A stretch of 34,137 bases of DNA from Candidatus Marispirochaeta associata. GTDB taxonomy: Bacteria > Spirochaetota > Spirochaetia > JC444 > Marispirochaetaceae. Every line of letters starts with the position of its first letter. Within the stretch, counting starts at the first letter, position 1. Location: assembly GCA_001749745.1 (NCBI GenBank), contig JWTM01000139.1, forward strand, positions 1 to 34,137, in the 5' to 3' direction. The notes under the pieces are model-generated. The model saw only the letters and a list, made by a program, of their open reading frames with translations, searched no databases and was not told the DNA's origin. Position numbers and translations under genes: made by a program. Below are positions 25,398 to 32,882 of this stretch, piece by piece.

Positions 25398-26712
25398 TGA
25401 CTATCGCACCTTCTTCGAAGATGCTGCATTGAGCTATCCGCGATCTACTTCCGCTGCAACGGAAGACAACAGCATCACTAACCACAGATGCACCCACAAC
25501 CTCCTCATCGATTACGGCACGCACAATACACCGCAGGCCATACAGCCCGTCATGCAGATAGGCATGAAAAGAGGTAGTAAAAGTGAACGACGTACCTGCT
25601 GCAACATACGGGATACTCCGCAGATTGTTCGGGACGACAATCCCGCCTACCTCATGCCCCAAATGATCCGTAATCACCGCACTTATGGCCGCATTGTTGA
25701 CTTCTTCATTGAATGTAATTGAGGCAGAGATGGTATAGGTTGTACCCCAGAGCAACCGGTTTACATCACTGCCCTGCGAATTCGTTAGTCGTATATCCTC
25801 AATAGCGATATCTTTGATCTTTTTTTCTTTTATAGATGTACTCTCTAAGCTGGGATCAAACATCTCGGTGAAACCGTCGCTGGCGTTAATGCCGACCCTG
25901 GCAACACTTTCACGTTCCACTCGTTTCTTGTTCTGTCTTTCAATTGAAGACTCAAAATCCTTCGCATTGCCGATGTCCAATCCGCCGCTCAATACCTTCT
26001 GATACCCGAGTATTATTGTATCTACCGAACCGGTCAGCAGCATCGAACCATTGTGAAGCAGCACGCCTTTATTACAGAGCTTCTTTACGCTATCTATCGC
26101 ATGGCTTACATACAGAATGGTTTTTCCGCTTTCAAATAGTTCCATCATGCGGGCATAGCATTTACGTCTGAAGAGTTCATCCCCTACTGCGAGGACTTCA
26201 TCGAGAATGAGGATGTCGGGGTCGATGTTAATCGACGTGGCAAAGCCCAGACGAGAGCGCATTCCGCTTGAATAACGCTTAACCGGAACATCCATAAAAT
26301 CTTCCAATTCGGAGAACTCAACGATCTCGCGATAGACTTCATCTATCTGCTCTCTCTGCATTCCTTGAAGGGAACAAAGGAAATAGACATTCTCCTTGCC
26401 GGTGTATTCAGGATTGAACCCACCACCCAGCTCAAGCAGAGCAACTACTTTCCCATTGACATGGACTTCACCAGAGGTTGGTTTGGTAATTCCGGCGATA
26501 ATCTTGAGGAGCGTGGATTTACCCGCTCCATTACGACCGACTATGCCGAGAATATCCCCTTGCTTTATGTTGAGAGATATATTATTCAAAGCCTGGAAAT
26601 TTCTTATATGCTTGCTCGTTCCAGGAAGGAATGTATCTCGAAATCGGTCAACGATATTCCTGTCATACAGCTTGTAATCTTTAGTTACATTCGTCAATTC
26701 GATAGCATTCAT
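25390..26712 (-). CDS. wzt: ABC glycan exporter ATPase with Wzt-type C-terminal domain
   Basis: Wzt drives export of a finished, lipid-linked polysaccharide through Wzm. The ATPase part has Walker A GRNGAGKST (59-67), signature YSSGM (147-151), Walker B DILILDE (166-172) and the switch His204. Residues from about 290 to 430 form an extra beta-rich domain (IAIEDIRLTNSQGSD, then GTTYTISASITF) like the Wzt C-terminal domain, which in known systems recognises the modified non-reducing end of the chain. The 440-aa length fits. The start overlaps the wzm stop by 4 bases (ATGA). If the terminal modification is what this domain reads, the FkbM methyltransferase or a sulfotransferase encoded nearby would be the candidate that makes it (inference). 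Confidence 0.94.
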   Translation of the reverse strand: MNAIELTNVTKDYKLYDRNIVDRFRDTFLPGTSKHIRNFQALNNISLNIKQGDILGIVGRNGAGKSTLLKIIAGITKPTSGEVHVNGKVVALLELGGGFNPEYTGKENVYFLCSLQGMQREQIDEVYREIVEFSELEDFMDVPVKRYSSGMRSRLGFATSINIDPDILILDEVLAVGDELFRRKCYARMMELFESGKTILYVSHAIDSVKKLCNKGVLLHNGSMLLTGSVDTIILGYQKVLSGGLDIGNAKDFESSIERQNKKRVERESVARVGINASDGFTEMFDPSLESTSIKEKKIKDIAIEDIRLTNSQGSDVNRLLWGTTYTISASITFNEEVNNAAISAVITDHLGHEVGGIVVPNNLRSIPYVAAGTSFTFTTSFHAYLHDGLYGLRCIVRAVIDEEVVGASVVSDAVVFRCSGSRSRIAQCSIFEEGAIVNE

Positions 26713-27509
26713 AGATAATCCGCAAATTGATTCTTGAGGCGAGAGAAGACAAAGCCCCCAAACAAGATCATAAAAATCGTCCAGGACCAGAAATATCCAA
26801 TAAGAAAAGGATCTTCCCAGAAATTAACCTTGTAGAAGAAGGCATTACGATAACCCATAACTATATAAAACAGCGGATTTAACTTTAACCAGAATTGCAA
26901 CCGCTCTGGAATCATTGAGAAGTCCCAGAATATCGGGCTTCCATAGAAGAGCATCCGCGAAACTATACGCACAATACTCTGAAGATCTGGAAAAAAGACC
27001 CCGACTGATGCAGTAAATAGCGTGAGACCTACCAAAAAGAGGGATAATGCAATCTGGTAGTAAAGAACCTGCAACCAGTAGATGTCCGGAAAAATGTGAT
27101 GCACCAAGAGAATGACGATTACCGCAGTTAAGAATATTATATGATCTACAATCCCCGATAGCACCGATACGAGCGGTAGAATACTCAGGCGGACATGCAC
27201 CTTGTTAATTAAAAATGCATGAGAGCGAATAGCATTCGTTCCGGCACTCAAGGTCTGCGAGAAAAACTGAATGACCGCCAGGCCCGTAATCAAGTAGCAG
27301 ATAAACGGAATATCCATATTCCGACCGCCCCGAAGGCCGATGCCGAAAACCACATAGAGAATCCCCATAAAAGCCAAAGGCTCGGCCAACGACCAGAACA
27401 TCCCCAGTTTGGATCGTTTATACTGGGCAGTTACATTACGCTTGGTCAGCTGAAACAAGAGGTATCGATTTTCTATAATATGTCTGACGAAGTTGATTGC
27501 ATTTTTCAT
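26709..27509 (-). CDS. wzm: ABC glycan exporter permease
   Basis: The 266-aa integral membrane protein is of the ABC-2 (Wzm/TagG/KpsM) type. The N-terminal amphipathic part LTKRNVTAQYKRSKLGMFWS is the family interface segment. About six hydrophobic segments follow, including LAFMGILYVVFGIGL, IIFLTAVIVILLV and IALSLFLVGLTLFTASVGVFF. The ending FSRLKNQFADYL is the usual short cytoplasmic C-terminus. It pairs with Wzt, whose gene start overlaps this stop by 4 bases. It begins 9 bases after the glf stop, with only a weak ribosome-binding site, so translation may depend on ribosomes finishing glf. Together with Wzt it shows the glycan is completed in the cytoplasm before export, rather than polymerised by Wzy. 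Confidence 0.94.
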   Translation of the reverse strand: MKNAINFVRHIIENRYLLFQLTKRNVTAQYKRSKLGMFWSLAEPLAFMGILYVVFGIGLRGGRNMDIPFICYLITGLAVIQFFSQTLSAGTNAIRSHAFLINKVHVRLSILPLVSVLSGIVDHIIFLTAVIVILLVHHIFPDIYWLQVLYYQIALSLFLVGLTLFTASVGVFFPDLQSIVRIVSRMLFYGSPIFWDFSMIPERLQFWLKLNPLFYIVMGYRNAFFYKVNFWEDPFLIGYFWSWTIFMILFGGFVFSRLKNQFADYL

Positions 27510-27518
27510 AGGTAATTA

Positions 27519-28685
27519 TTAGTGTTGCATGACCCTTTCAATTCTATTTACCATCCTCATCCCCGCGCCTATAACCTCATCCATATCGTAGTATCGATAT
27601 TCCGCTAAGCGTCCCGCCAAATGCAGATTGGGGATTCCCTCGGCTGCCCGGCGATACTCGGTTGCCATTGCCTCCGCCTCTTCCGTCTTCTCGATGTAGT
27701 AGGGCTGATTTACCCCGCGCACATACTCCTCCGGATGCTCCCGGCTAATTATGGTGCCGCGAATAGAGCGGTGATTCCGCTGGAAGTATTTGTACTCAGT
27801 TATGCGGGTAAACTCGTAATTGCCGGGGTAGTTAACCAGGGCGTTCTCCTGGTAGTAGTCCTGCCCGTGCTCCTCGAATACCAGCTCCAGGGATCGATAC
27901 GGGAGCTTCCCGTAGGCGAACTGAAAAAGCTCGTCCGGCATCCCGGTGTAGATCACCATGCCCGCGTAGGACTTGCCGCTGATTAGAATCTTCTCGTCTT
28001 CAATGCTTAGGTGCTCCAGGGCGTCGGTCTGCAGCATCAGCTGAATGTTCCGGTGGTCGAGCATGCGCTCTACCATGGCCGTATAGCCCTGCTCAGGAAT
28101 CCCTTGAAAACGATCATGAAAGTAGCGGTTGTCCCGGCTAATAACCACCGGCACCCGGCCGGATACCGACGGGTCGATCTCCTCCGGACTCTTCCCCCAC
28201 TGCTTCATCGTGTACTGCAGAAAGACCTTCTCGTAGACATACTCGGCCACAAACTGCAGGTCCGGGTCCTTATGTTCCCGAAGCTTTAGAATCGGCACCC
28301 GGCTCCCGAAGCCGAAGGTATCGATCAGCTTCTCGCCGATACGCGCGAACATAGCGGGGCTGAAAAGCTTCTCCATACTGTTCAGGTTGAAGGGTATGGG
28401 CACCCGCTTGCCGTCTACCAGCCCTAAGACCTCATGATGGTAGAAGTGCCAGTCGGTAAAGCGGGAGGCGAAGCGCCAGGCCGCCTCATCGTCGGTATGA
28501 AAGATATGGGGACCGTATTTGTGAACGTAGATCCCCTTCTCGCTTAGGTAGTCGTAGCAGTGGCCGGCCAGATGGTTCTTCTTCTCGATAACCAGCACCT
28601 TCTTGTCCGCCTCCGCCAGTTGCCGGGCGCAGACGCTTCCGGCCAGTCCCGCACCGACGATTACCGCATCGAAACTATTCCACAT
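27519..28685 (-). CDS. glf: UDP-galactopyranose mutase
   Basis: Glf is a flavoenzyme that interconverts UDP-galactopyranose and UDP-galactofuranose. The FAD-binding loop is VIVGAGLAGSVCARQLAE at the N-terminus, followed by EKKNHLAGHCYDY, YGPHIFHTDD and, near the C-terminus, GRLAEYRYYDMDEVI, all characteristic of the family. The length of 388 aa is normal. I chose the ATG at 28685 because AAGGAG lies 6 bases upstream; an earlier TTG would add seven residues with no recognised role. It overlaps the end of the galactofuranosyltransferase gene by 11 bases. The two genes together are strong evidence that galactofuranose is part of the polysaccharide. Confidence 0.98.
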   Translation of the reverse strand: MWNSFDAVIVGAGLAGSVCARQLAEADKKVLVIEKKNHLAGHCYDYLSEKGIYVHKYGPHIFHTDDEAAWRFASRFTDWHFYHHEVLGLVDGKRVPIPFNLNSMEKLFSPAMFARIGEKLIDTFGFGSRVPILKLREHKDPDLQFVAEYVYEKVFLQYTMKQWGKSPEEIDPSVSGRVPVVISRDNRYFHDRFQGIPEQGYTAMVERMLDHRNIQLMLQTDALEHLSIEDEKILISGKSYAGMVIYTGMPDELFQFAYGKLPYRSLELVFEEHGQDYYQENALVNYPGNYEFTRITEYKYFQRNHRSIRGTIISREHPEEYVRGVNQPYYIEKTEEAEAMATEYRRAAEGIPNLHLAGRLAEYRYYDMDEVIGAGMRMVNRIERVMQH

Positions 28686-30201
28686 GCTCTGCTCCTTGCC
28701 CCGCAAGCTCCGGGGCGTTAATCGTATCCCACATCTCCAGGTTCAGGCGCATCTCCTTAAACTCCCGGCTGCGCACCGGGTATTCACGGATAAGGCGCCG
28801 TCCTAAGCTGATTATCCGGGGCAGAATAGCCTGCTTCTCCGGCGGCTCGGCCTTTATTACCCGTTGGGAGATCTGGCTGTAGGCATCTACCACCGCAAAG
28901 GGGCCGGCCAAAAACTCCTCTACCCCGTTCAGGATATGGCGCACCCCTTCCCCGTCCAGCCGCAGCCCCCTGAAGAGCAGCCTGCTGACCACAAAGCAGA
29001 GGGAGCTCATTATCGTAAAATGGCGACTATTGAGGATCAGCGCGTTCCGGGTACTCAAGAAATAGCGCCGCGCAGGGTTCTCTTTAGCCAGGAAGGGCTC
29101 GTGCCACACCCCGACGCCGTTCAGGTAGATAATCCCCCCCGCCCGGCGCAGGGAGTACTCGATATCGTCGTAGCGCAGAAAGAGGGGCAGGGGCAGATCC
29201 TCCTCGATGGCGTTCCCCAAGGGGAGGGCGCAGTACCACCAGCCGGCATAGAGGTTGGAGTTTAAGACCTCCTCCTCGTTCTCTAACAATTCCTCCCGGT
29301 GGGCCAGATCCAGCTGGTGCTTCTTCTGCTTGACGAAGATTCCGTTCCAGGTAGCGCCGGCCTCCTGCTGCACCGTGCAGGCATCCATTCGCAGCATCGC
29401 CCCGCCGATAAAGTGCTTGTCGTACTGGGGATTCAAAAGCCGCAGGAGCATGTCGGTGCGGCGGATCGACTCCGGCTCGATGATGACATCGTCGTCCATC
29501 AGAACCACATGGGTCCACTCGCCGGAATCCCGGAAGGCCTCGACAATGCCCCGGGTAAAGCCGCCGCTTCCCCCGGTGTTGGGATTCGGTACCAGTTTGA
29601 AGCGCCCGTCGGGACTGTTGATCTTCTCAGCATCGAGGGTCTGGCCGTTATCGACCACAAAGCAGCCCCACTCGGCCGGCAGGGCTACCCGGAGGATTTC
29701 CAGATTCTTTTTAACGTACTCCTCCCGCTTATAGGTGCAGATGATCACCGCGGGCTTGATCGTCCGCAACAGGCTGGGCGGGGCCACCGTATACCAGCCG
29801 CCGCCGAGGATACGAACCGGGCTGATGGCCCGGAGCTCGACGCTGTAGATGCCGGGCTCGTCATGGGGTATGTCGATGGCGAGGCGTCCCGCGGCATGGG
29901 TAAAGGAGTCGACCAGGGTCTTACTGCTTCCGTTCTGCTGGGCGAAGATCTTGATCCGGAAGGAGCCGTAGATGCTCAACAAGAGGCGCACATTCTCGAC
30001 CCGGGCATACTTGTGCCACTTGCGGTGGTTAAAGAGGTTGAAGTAGGTAAAGAGATCCAGGGTACCGCCGGCGGCCATCTCCGCCCCGTCCTGGCGGATC
30101 TTCACCCCGTCGCCCCGCCAGTAGAGGGGCGCGGAGCCTTCGGGACGTTCCCGGGTTTCGAGGAGAATCGACTGTAATAAGAACTGTTCTTTTTCCATCA
30201 T
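28675..30201 (-). CDS. GlfT2-like galactofuranosyltransferase
   Basis: The 508-aa protein matches the layout of GlfT2. An N-terminal beta-rich domain (about residues 1-145) includes the TYFNLFNHRKWHKY stretch. It is followed by a GT2 GT-A domain, with VIICTYKR, NTGGSGGFTRG, the metal site MDDDV (Asp236-238) and a C-terminal LRYDDIEYSLR plus VWHEPF, where the Asp-Asp pair and the His belong to the active site. It transfers galactofuranose from UDP-Galf, made by Glf. Mycobacterial GlfT2 is about 637 aa, so the C-terminal part is shorter here. The start is ATG at 30201 (or 30198); no clear ribosome-binding site precedes it. Its stop lies inside the first codons of glf. Confidence 0.92.
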   Translation of the reverse strand: MMEKEQFLLQSILLETRERPEGSAPLYWRGDGVKIRQDGAEMAAGGTLDLFTYFNLFNHRKWHKYARVENVRLLLSIYGSFRIKIFAQQNGSSKTLVDSFTHAAGRLAIDIPHDEPGIYSVELRAISPVRILGGGWYTVAPPSLLRTIKPAVIICTYKREEYVKKNLEILRVALPAEWGCFVVDNGQTLDAEKINSPDGRFKLVPNPNTGGSGGFTRGIVEAFRDSGEWTHVVLMDDDVIIEPESIRRTDMLLRLLNPQYDKHFIGGAMLRMDACTVQQEAGATWNGIFVKQKKHQLDLAHREELLENEEEVLNSNLYAGWWYCALPLGNAIEEDLPLPLFLRYDDIEYSLRRAGGIIYLNGVGVWHEPFLAKENPARRYFLSTRNALILNSRHFTIMSSLCFVVSRLLFRGLRLDGEGVRHILNGVEEFLAGPFAVVDAYSQISQRVIKAEPPEKQAILPRIISLGRRLIREYPVRSREFKEMRLNLEMWDTINAPELAGQGAEHVE

Positions 30202-30393
30202 GATTGTTAGCAGCAAGCCTTTGCTCAGGATAGAGCTCTGCCACTGTTACTGCTCCCGCTTTTAAAAACGGGAAGCGAAACAGGCGCACATCTACACATT
30301 CAAACCACCCCGAGCGCCGCCGAAACAGGCTGATCAGGGCTCCCTGCCGGGATATAGACCGCAGGAGTTAACCCGGCGGCCGGCAGCATCCGC
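30202..30393. other. Intergenic region with a weak hairpin
   Basis: This is the only gap of note in the GC-rich part of the locus. A short inverted repeat TCCCG-10 nt-CGGGA lies at 30254-30273. It has no T run behind it, so I do not call it a terminator. A similar TCCCGT-6 nt-ACGGGA hairpin lies in the leader of the GT2 gene upstream. Confidence 0.4.
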
Positions 30394-31152
30394 TTATTTC
30401 AGGTAGCGGAGTAACCCGTTGACGGCGTAATTGCCGAAGAAAAAGAGACTCTTGAAAACCGAAAAGCGCCACACCCGGCGGTAGTACTTCCACTGCTCCT
30501 TGGCGGCGTAGACCTTGTTGCCGGTAAGGGATTCGGAGAAGACCCGCAAGCGCACCAGATCCTCATTTAAACCGTAGGCGTAGGGAAAGCGGCTTAAGAT
30601 AGAGAGCCACATATGGTAGTCGTTCTTGGGGGCCGGGACCGATTCGTCCTCCAGGATATTCCCGGTCAGCTCCCGGTCGAACATAGCGCTGGAGGCGCAG
30701 ATATGACAGGTGCGCAGCAATCCCGTAAAGCTCACCATGGCCGGAACCCGGATCTTATTTTGCGATCGCAAGGCCCCGTTCTGATTGATCTTTCGATAGG
30801 CGGTATAGGAGAGGGGTGCGCTGGTCCTGCGCATATGCTCTATCTGTTTGGCGAGTTTCTCCGGCAGCCAGAGGTCGTCGGCATCCAGGTAGGCCACATA
30901 GCGCCCCTTGGCGCGACGCAGCGCCGCATTCCGCGCCCCAACCGGCCCCACATTCTGCGCTAAACGTTCAATCTTGACCCGCTCGTCCCCCTTGGCAGCC
31001 TGCTCCAATAGGTCGGCACCGCCGTCGGTCGAGCAGTCGTCGCTGACCAGCCACTCGAAGTCGGAAAAGCTCTGCTCGAGGAGCGAGCGGTAGGCCGAGA
31101 TAATATAGGGGGCGGCGTTATACATGGGGGTGATGACGGAGACCAGGGGCAT
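30394..31152 (-). CDS. GT2-family glycosyltransferase
   Basis: A 252-aa single-domain GT-A transferase. The first strand VSVITPMYNAAPYI and the uridine-binding SDDCSTDGG (about 36-44) are present. The metal-binding motif DADDLWLPEKLAKQI lies near residue 93, and a later ASSAMFDRE is typical of the TuaG/WaaV-like subgroup. A short hydrophobic stretch near the C-terminus (SVFKSLFFFGNYAVNGLL) may associate with the membrane. It is the first gene of the long minus-strand cluster; GGAGG lies 11 bases before the ATG. The enzyme probably starts or extends the chain, but donor and acceptor cannot be predicted. Confidence 0.93.
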   Translation of the reverse strand: MPLVSVITPMYNAAPYIISAYRSLLEQSFSDFEWLVSDDCSTDGGADLLEQAAKGDERVKIERLAQNVGPVGARNAALRRAKGRYVAYLDADDLWLPEKLAKQIEHMRRTSAPLSYTAYRKINQNGALRSQNKIRVPAMVSFTGLLRTCHICASSAMFDRELTGNILEDESVPAPKNDYHMWLSILSRFPYAYGLNEDLVRLRVFSESLTGNKVYAAKEQWKYYRRVWRFSVFKSLFFFGNYAVNGLLRYLK

Positions 31153-31207
31153 GACTATCCACGCCTCCCGCTATAGAAGAGGTTGGGCGATAGTGAGGAT
31201 AGACCTG

Positions 31208-31225
31208 TCCCGTGTGAGAACGGGA
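31208..31225 (-). promoter_or_regulatory. Hairpin in the leader of the polysaccharide operon
   Basis: TCCCGT (31208-31213) pairs with ACGGGA (31220-31225) around a 6-nt loop, about 55 bases before the first start codon of the cluster. There is no T run after it. It could slow transcription or stabilise the transcript, but this is inference. Confidence 0.35.
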
Positions 31226-31342
31226 GGCTGATTAGGAAGTTCGCCGGGAATTGAGGCGGAACCTGGAACGAGCAAACGTTACAAAATACTAAACGCATAG
31301 ACCGCAAACCTCTGTCATGGTCTGCAGTCCAGTCCGATACCT

Positions 31343-31371
31343 ACTATAGTCTAGGAAAATGGGATTCGCAA
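31343..31371 (-). promoter_or_regulatory. Predicted sigma-70-type promoter of the polysaccharide cluster
   Basis: Read on the minus strand, TTGCGA (31366-31371) is followed after exactly 17 bases by TATAGT (31343-31348). These match the -35 consensus at four of six positions and the -10 consensus at five of six. It would give a leader of about 185 nt before the GT2 start at 31152. No other box pair of this quality was found in the divergent region. Confidence 0.5.
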
Positions 31372-31504
31372 CAGTTGAGAATCAGGAAAGTCAAGTTTTT
31401 TAATGAATTTCTTTCTCAGTCAGGAGTCATTCCTTCTTAGGGCCGATCTCGTTCCGGAGCCCGCCTTGCAGGAGACGGTCGGCTCCGGTATGCTGGGATT
31501 CGAT

Positions 31505-32452
31505 ATGCGTACACGACTGATGCCTCTGATTATCCTCGCCCTGCTCTTCCTCTGCGCCCTCGAGTTGCCCGCGGAGCATATGCAGGCCGCCGAGGCGGGC
31601 AGTTCCCTGCCCTGGTGGGCCTGGGCGATGATCCTGTTTGTATTCACCTTTTTCCTGGGGATTCTGGCCGTAGTGGCCGGCGTCGGCGGCGGCGTGCTCT
31701 TCGTACCCATCGTCAGCTCCCTCTTCCCCTTTCACCTCGACTTTGTCCGGGGGGCGGGCCTGATGGTGGCCCTTACCGGAGCCTTGTCGGCCAGTCCGGG
31801 GCTCCTGAAGCGGGGTCTGGCCAGTATGCGCATGGCCCTGCCGATGGCGCTGATCGGATCGATCTGCTCCATTGCCGGGGCGAGCGTCGGTCTGGCGCTC
31901 CCGACGAACCTGGTCGAAGCTTCCTTAGGATTCTCGATCATCGCCATCGTCATCCTGATGCTCTCCGCCAAACGGGCCGATTTCCCCGAGGTTAAGAGCG
32001 CCGACGCCCTCTCCCGGGCCCTCGGAATCTGCGGCATCTACCATGAGGAGACCCACGGCGAGGATGTGGAGTGGAAGATTCACCGCAGCCCCCTGGGGAT
32101 GCTCTTTTTCGTTTTGATCGGTTTCACCGGCGGGATCTTCGGCCTGGGAGCAGGCTGGGCCAACGTGCCGGTATTCAATCTCTTATTGGGCGCCCCGCTG
32201 AAGATCGCCGTAGGAACCAGCATCTTCTTCATCTCTATCAACAGCTCCGCCGCCGCCTGGGTCTACATCAACAAGGGGGCAGTAATGCCCCTGATCACCG
32301 TGCCCTCGGTAGCGGGCATGATGCTGGGGACGCGGATCGGCGCCCGGCTCTTATCCAAGACCCGTCCCAAGGTGGTGAAGATTCTGGTGGTGACCTTCCT
32401 CCTGGCCGCGGGGGTCCGCAGCCTGCTGAAGGGTCTCGGGATCTGGGTTTAA
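31505..32452 (+). CDS. TauE/SafE-like permease
   Basis: A polytopic inner-membrane protein of the TauE/SafE family, whose members are implicated in export or uptake of sulfite, sulfoacetate or related anions. It has two homologous halves. The first holds GVGGGVLFVPIVSSLFP, the second GFTGGIFGLGAGWANVPVFNL, each the family's glycine-rich loop. About eight hydrophobic segments can be seen. From the ATG at 31505 the protein is 315 aa and begins with a signal-like hydrophobic stretch, MRTRLMPLIILALLFLCAL, preceded by GGGA 6 bases upstream. Earlier in-frame ATGs at 31490 and 31403 are possible, but the latter lacks a good ribosome-binding site. Its position beside a sulfate-activation and sulfotransferase locus is suggestive only. 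Confidence 0.87.
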   Translation: MRTRLMPLIILALLFLCALELPAEHMQAAEAGSSLPWWAWAMILFVFTFFLGILAVVAGVGGGVLFVPIVSSLFPFHLDFVRGAGLMVALTGALSASPGLLKRGLASMRMALPMALIGSICSIAGASVGLALPTNLVEASLGFSIIAIVILMLSAKRADFPEVKSADALSRALGICGIYHEETHGEDVEWKIHRSPLGMLFFVLIGFTGGIFGLGAGWANVPVFNLLLGAPLKIAVGTSIFFISINSSAAAWVYINKGAVMPLITVPSVAGMMLGTRIGARLLSKTRPKVVKILVVTFLLAAGVRSLLKGLGIWV

Positions 32453-32474
32453 CAGAAGTAGAGGAGAATGTAGA

Positions 32475-32882
32475 ATGGATTTACACAAATATACCGACGG
32501 TCCCGCCCGGAGTTACGCCGCTATCCTCCGCACCCTCTCGAGCCTGGGACTGGTCCTCCTGGTAGCGGGTTTCATCCTTTACGGCTCAGGAATTCTGCCC
32601 TCATCGGTAAGCCCTAAGGAAGCCACCGGCCTCTGGCACCATTCCGCCGCCGAGTATGCCGAAGCGGCGGGGCTCTCAGGCGGCTGGAGCTGGATCAGGA
32701 ATCTCGGGCAAAGCGACATGATCTCCTTCGCAAGCCTCGCCCTCTTGGCCGGGGTCTCGATTCCGGCCCTCGCGGCGCTGACGATTATCATGTTCCGCCG
32801 CAAGGATCCGATCTACGGGGCAATCGCCCTGCTCCAGGTACTGGTGCTCCTGATCGCCGCCTCAGGTTTCCTCACCGCCTAG
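32475..32882 (+). CDS. DUF1634-like small membrane protein
   Basis: The 135-aa protein has three clear hydrophobic segments: about residues 20-42 (SLGLVLLVAGFILYGSG), 82-106 (ISFASLALLAGVSIPALAAL) and 115-134. The first begins right after ILRTLSSLG, the start typical of DUF1634. DUF1634 genes commonly sit next to TauE/SafE permeases, and this one starts 22 bases after such a gene. GGAG lies 8 bases before the ATG. It may be a partner subunit of the permease, although the family's role is not established. Its stop codon overlaps the stop of the convergent gene at the CTAG 32879-32882. Confidence 0.78.
   Translation: MDLHKYTDGPARSYAAILRTLSSLGLVLLVAGFILYGSGILPSSVSPKEATGLWHHSAAEYAEAAGLSGGWSWIRNLGQSDMISFASLALLAGVSIPALAALTIIMFRRKDPIYGAIALLQVLVLLIAASGFLTA

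Noticed and set aside
29299..30177. 292-codon plus-strand frame opposite the GlfT2-like gene
   Set aside because: Antisense to a strongly supported gene, with no recognisable motif; an effect of GC-rich codon use.
30254..30273. Hairpin TCCCG-10 nt-CGGGA as a terminator
   Set aside because: The stem is only 5 bp and no T run follows on either strand.
31153..31400. ops/JUMPstart element expected in front of polysaccharide operons
   Set aside because: I looked for GGCGGTAG in the leader on the minus strand and did not find it.
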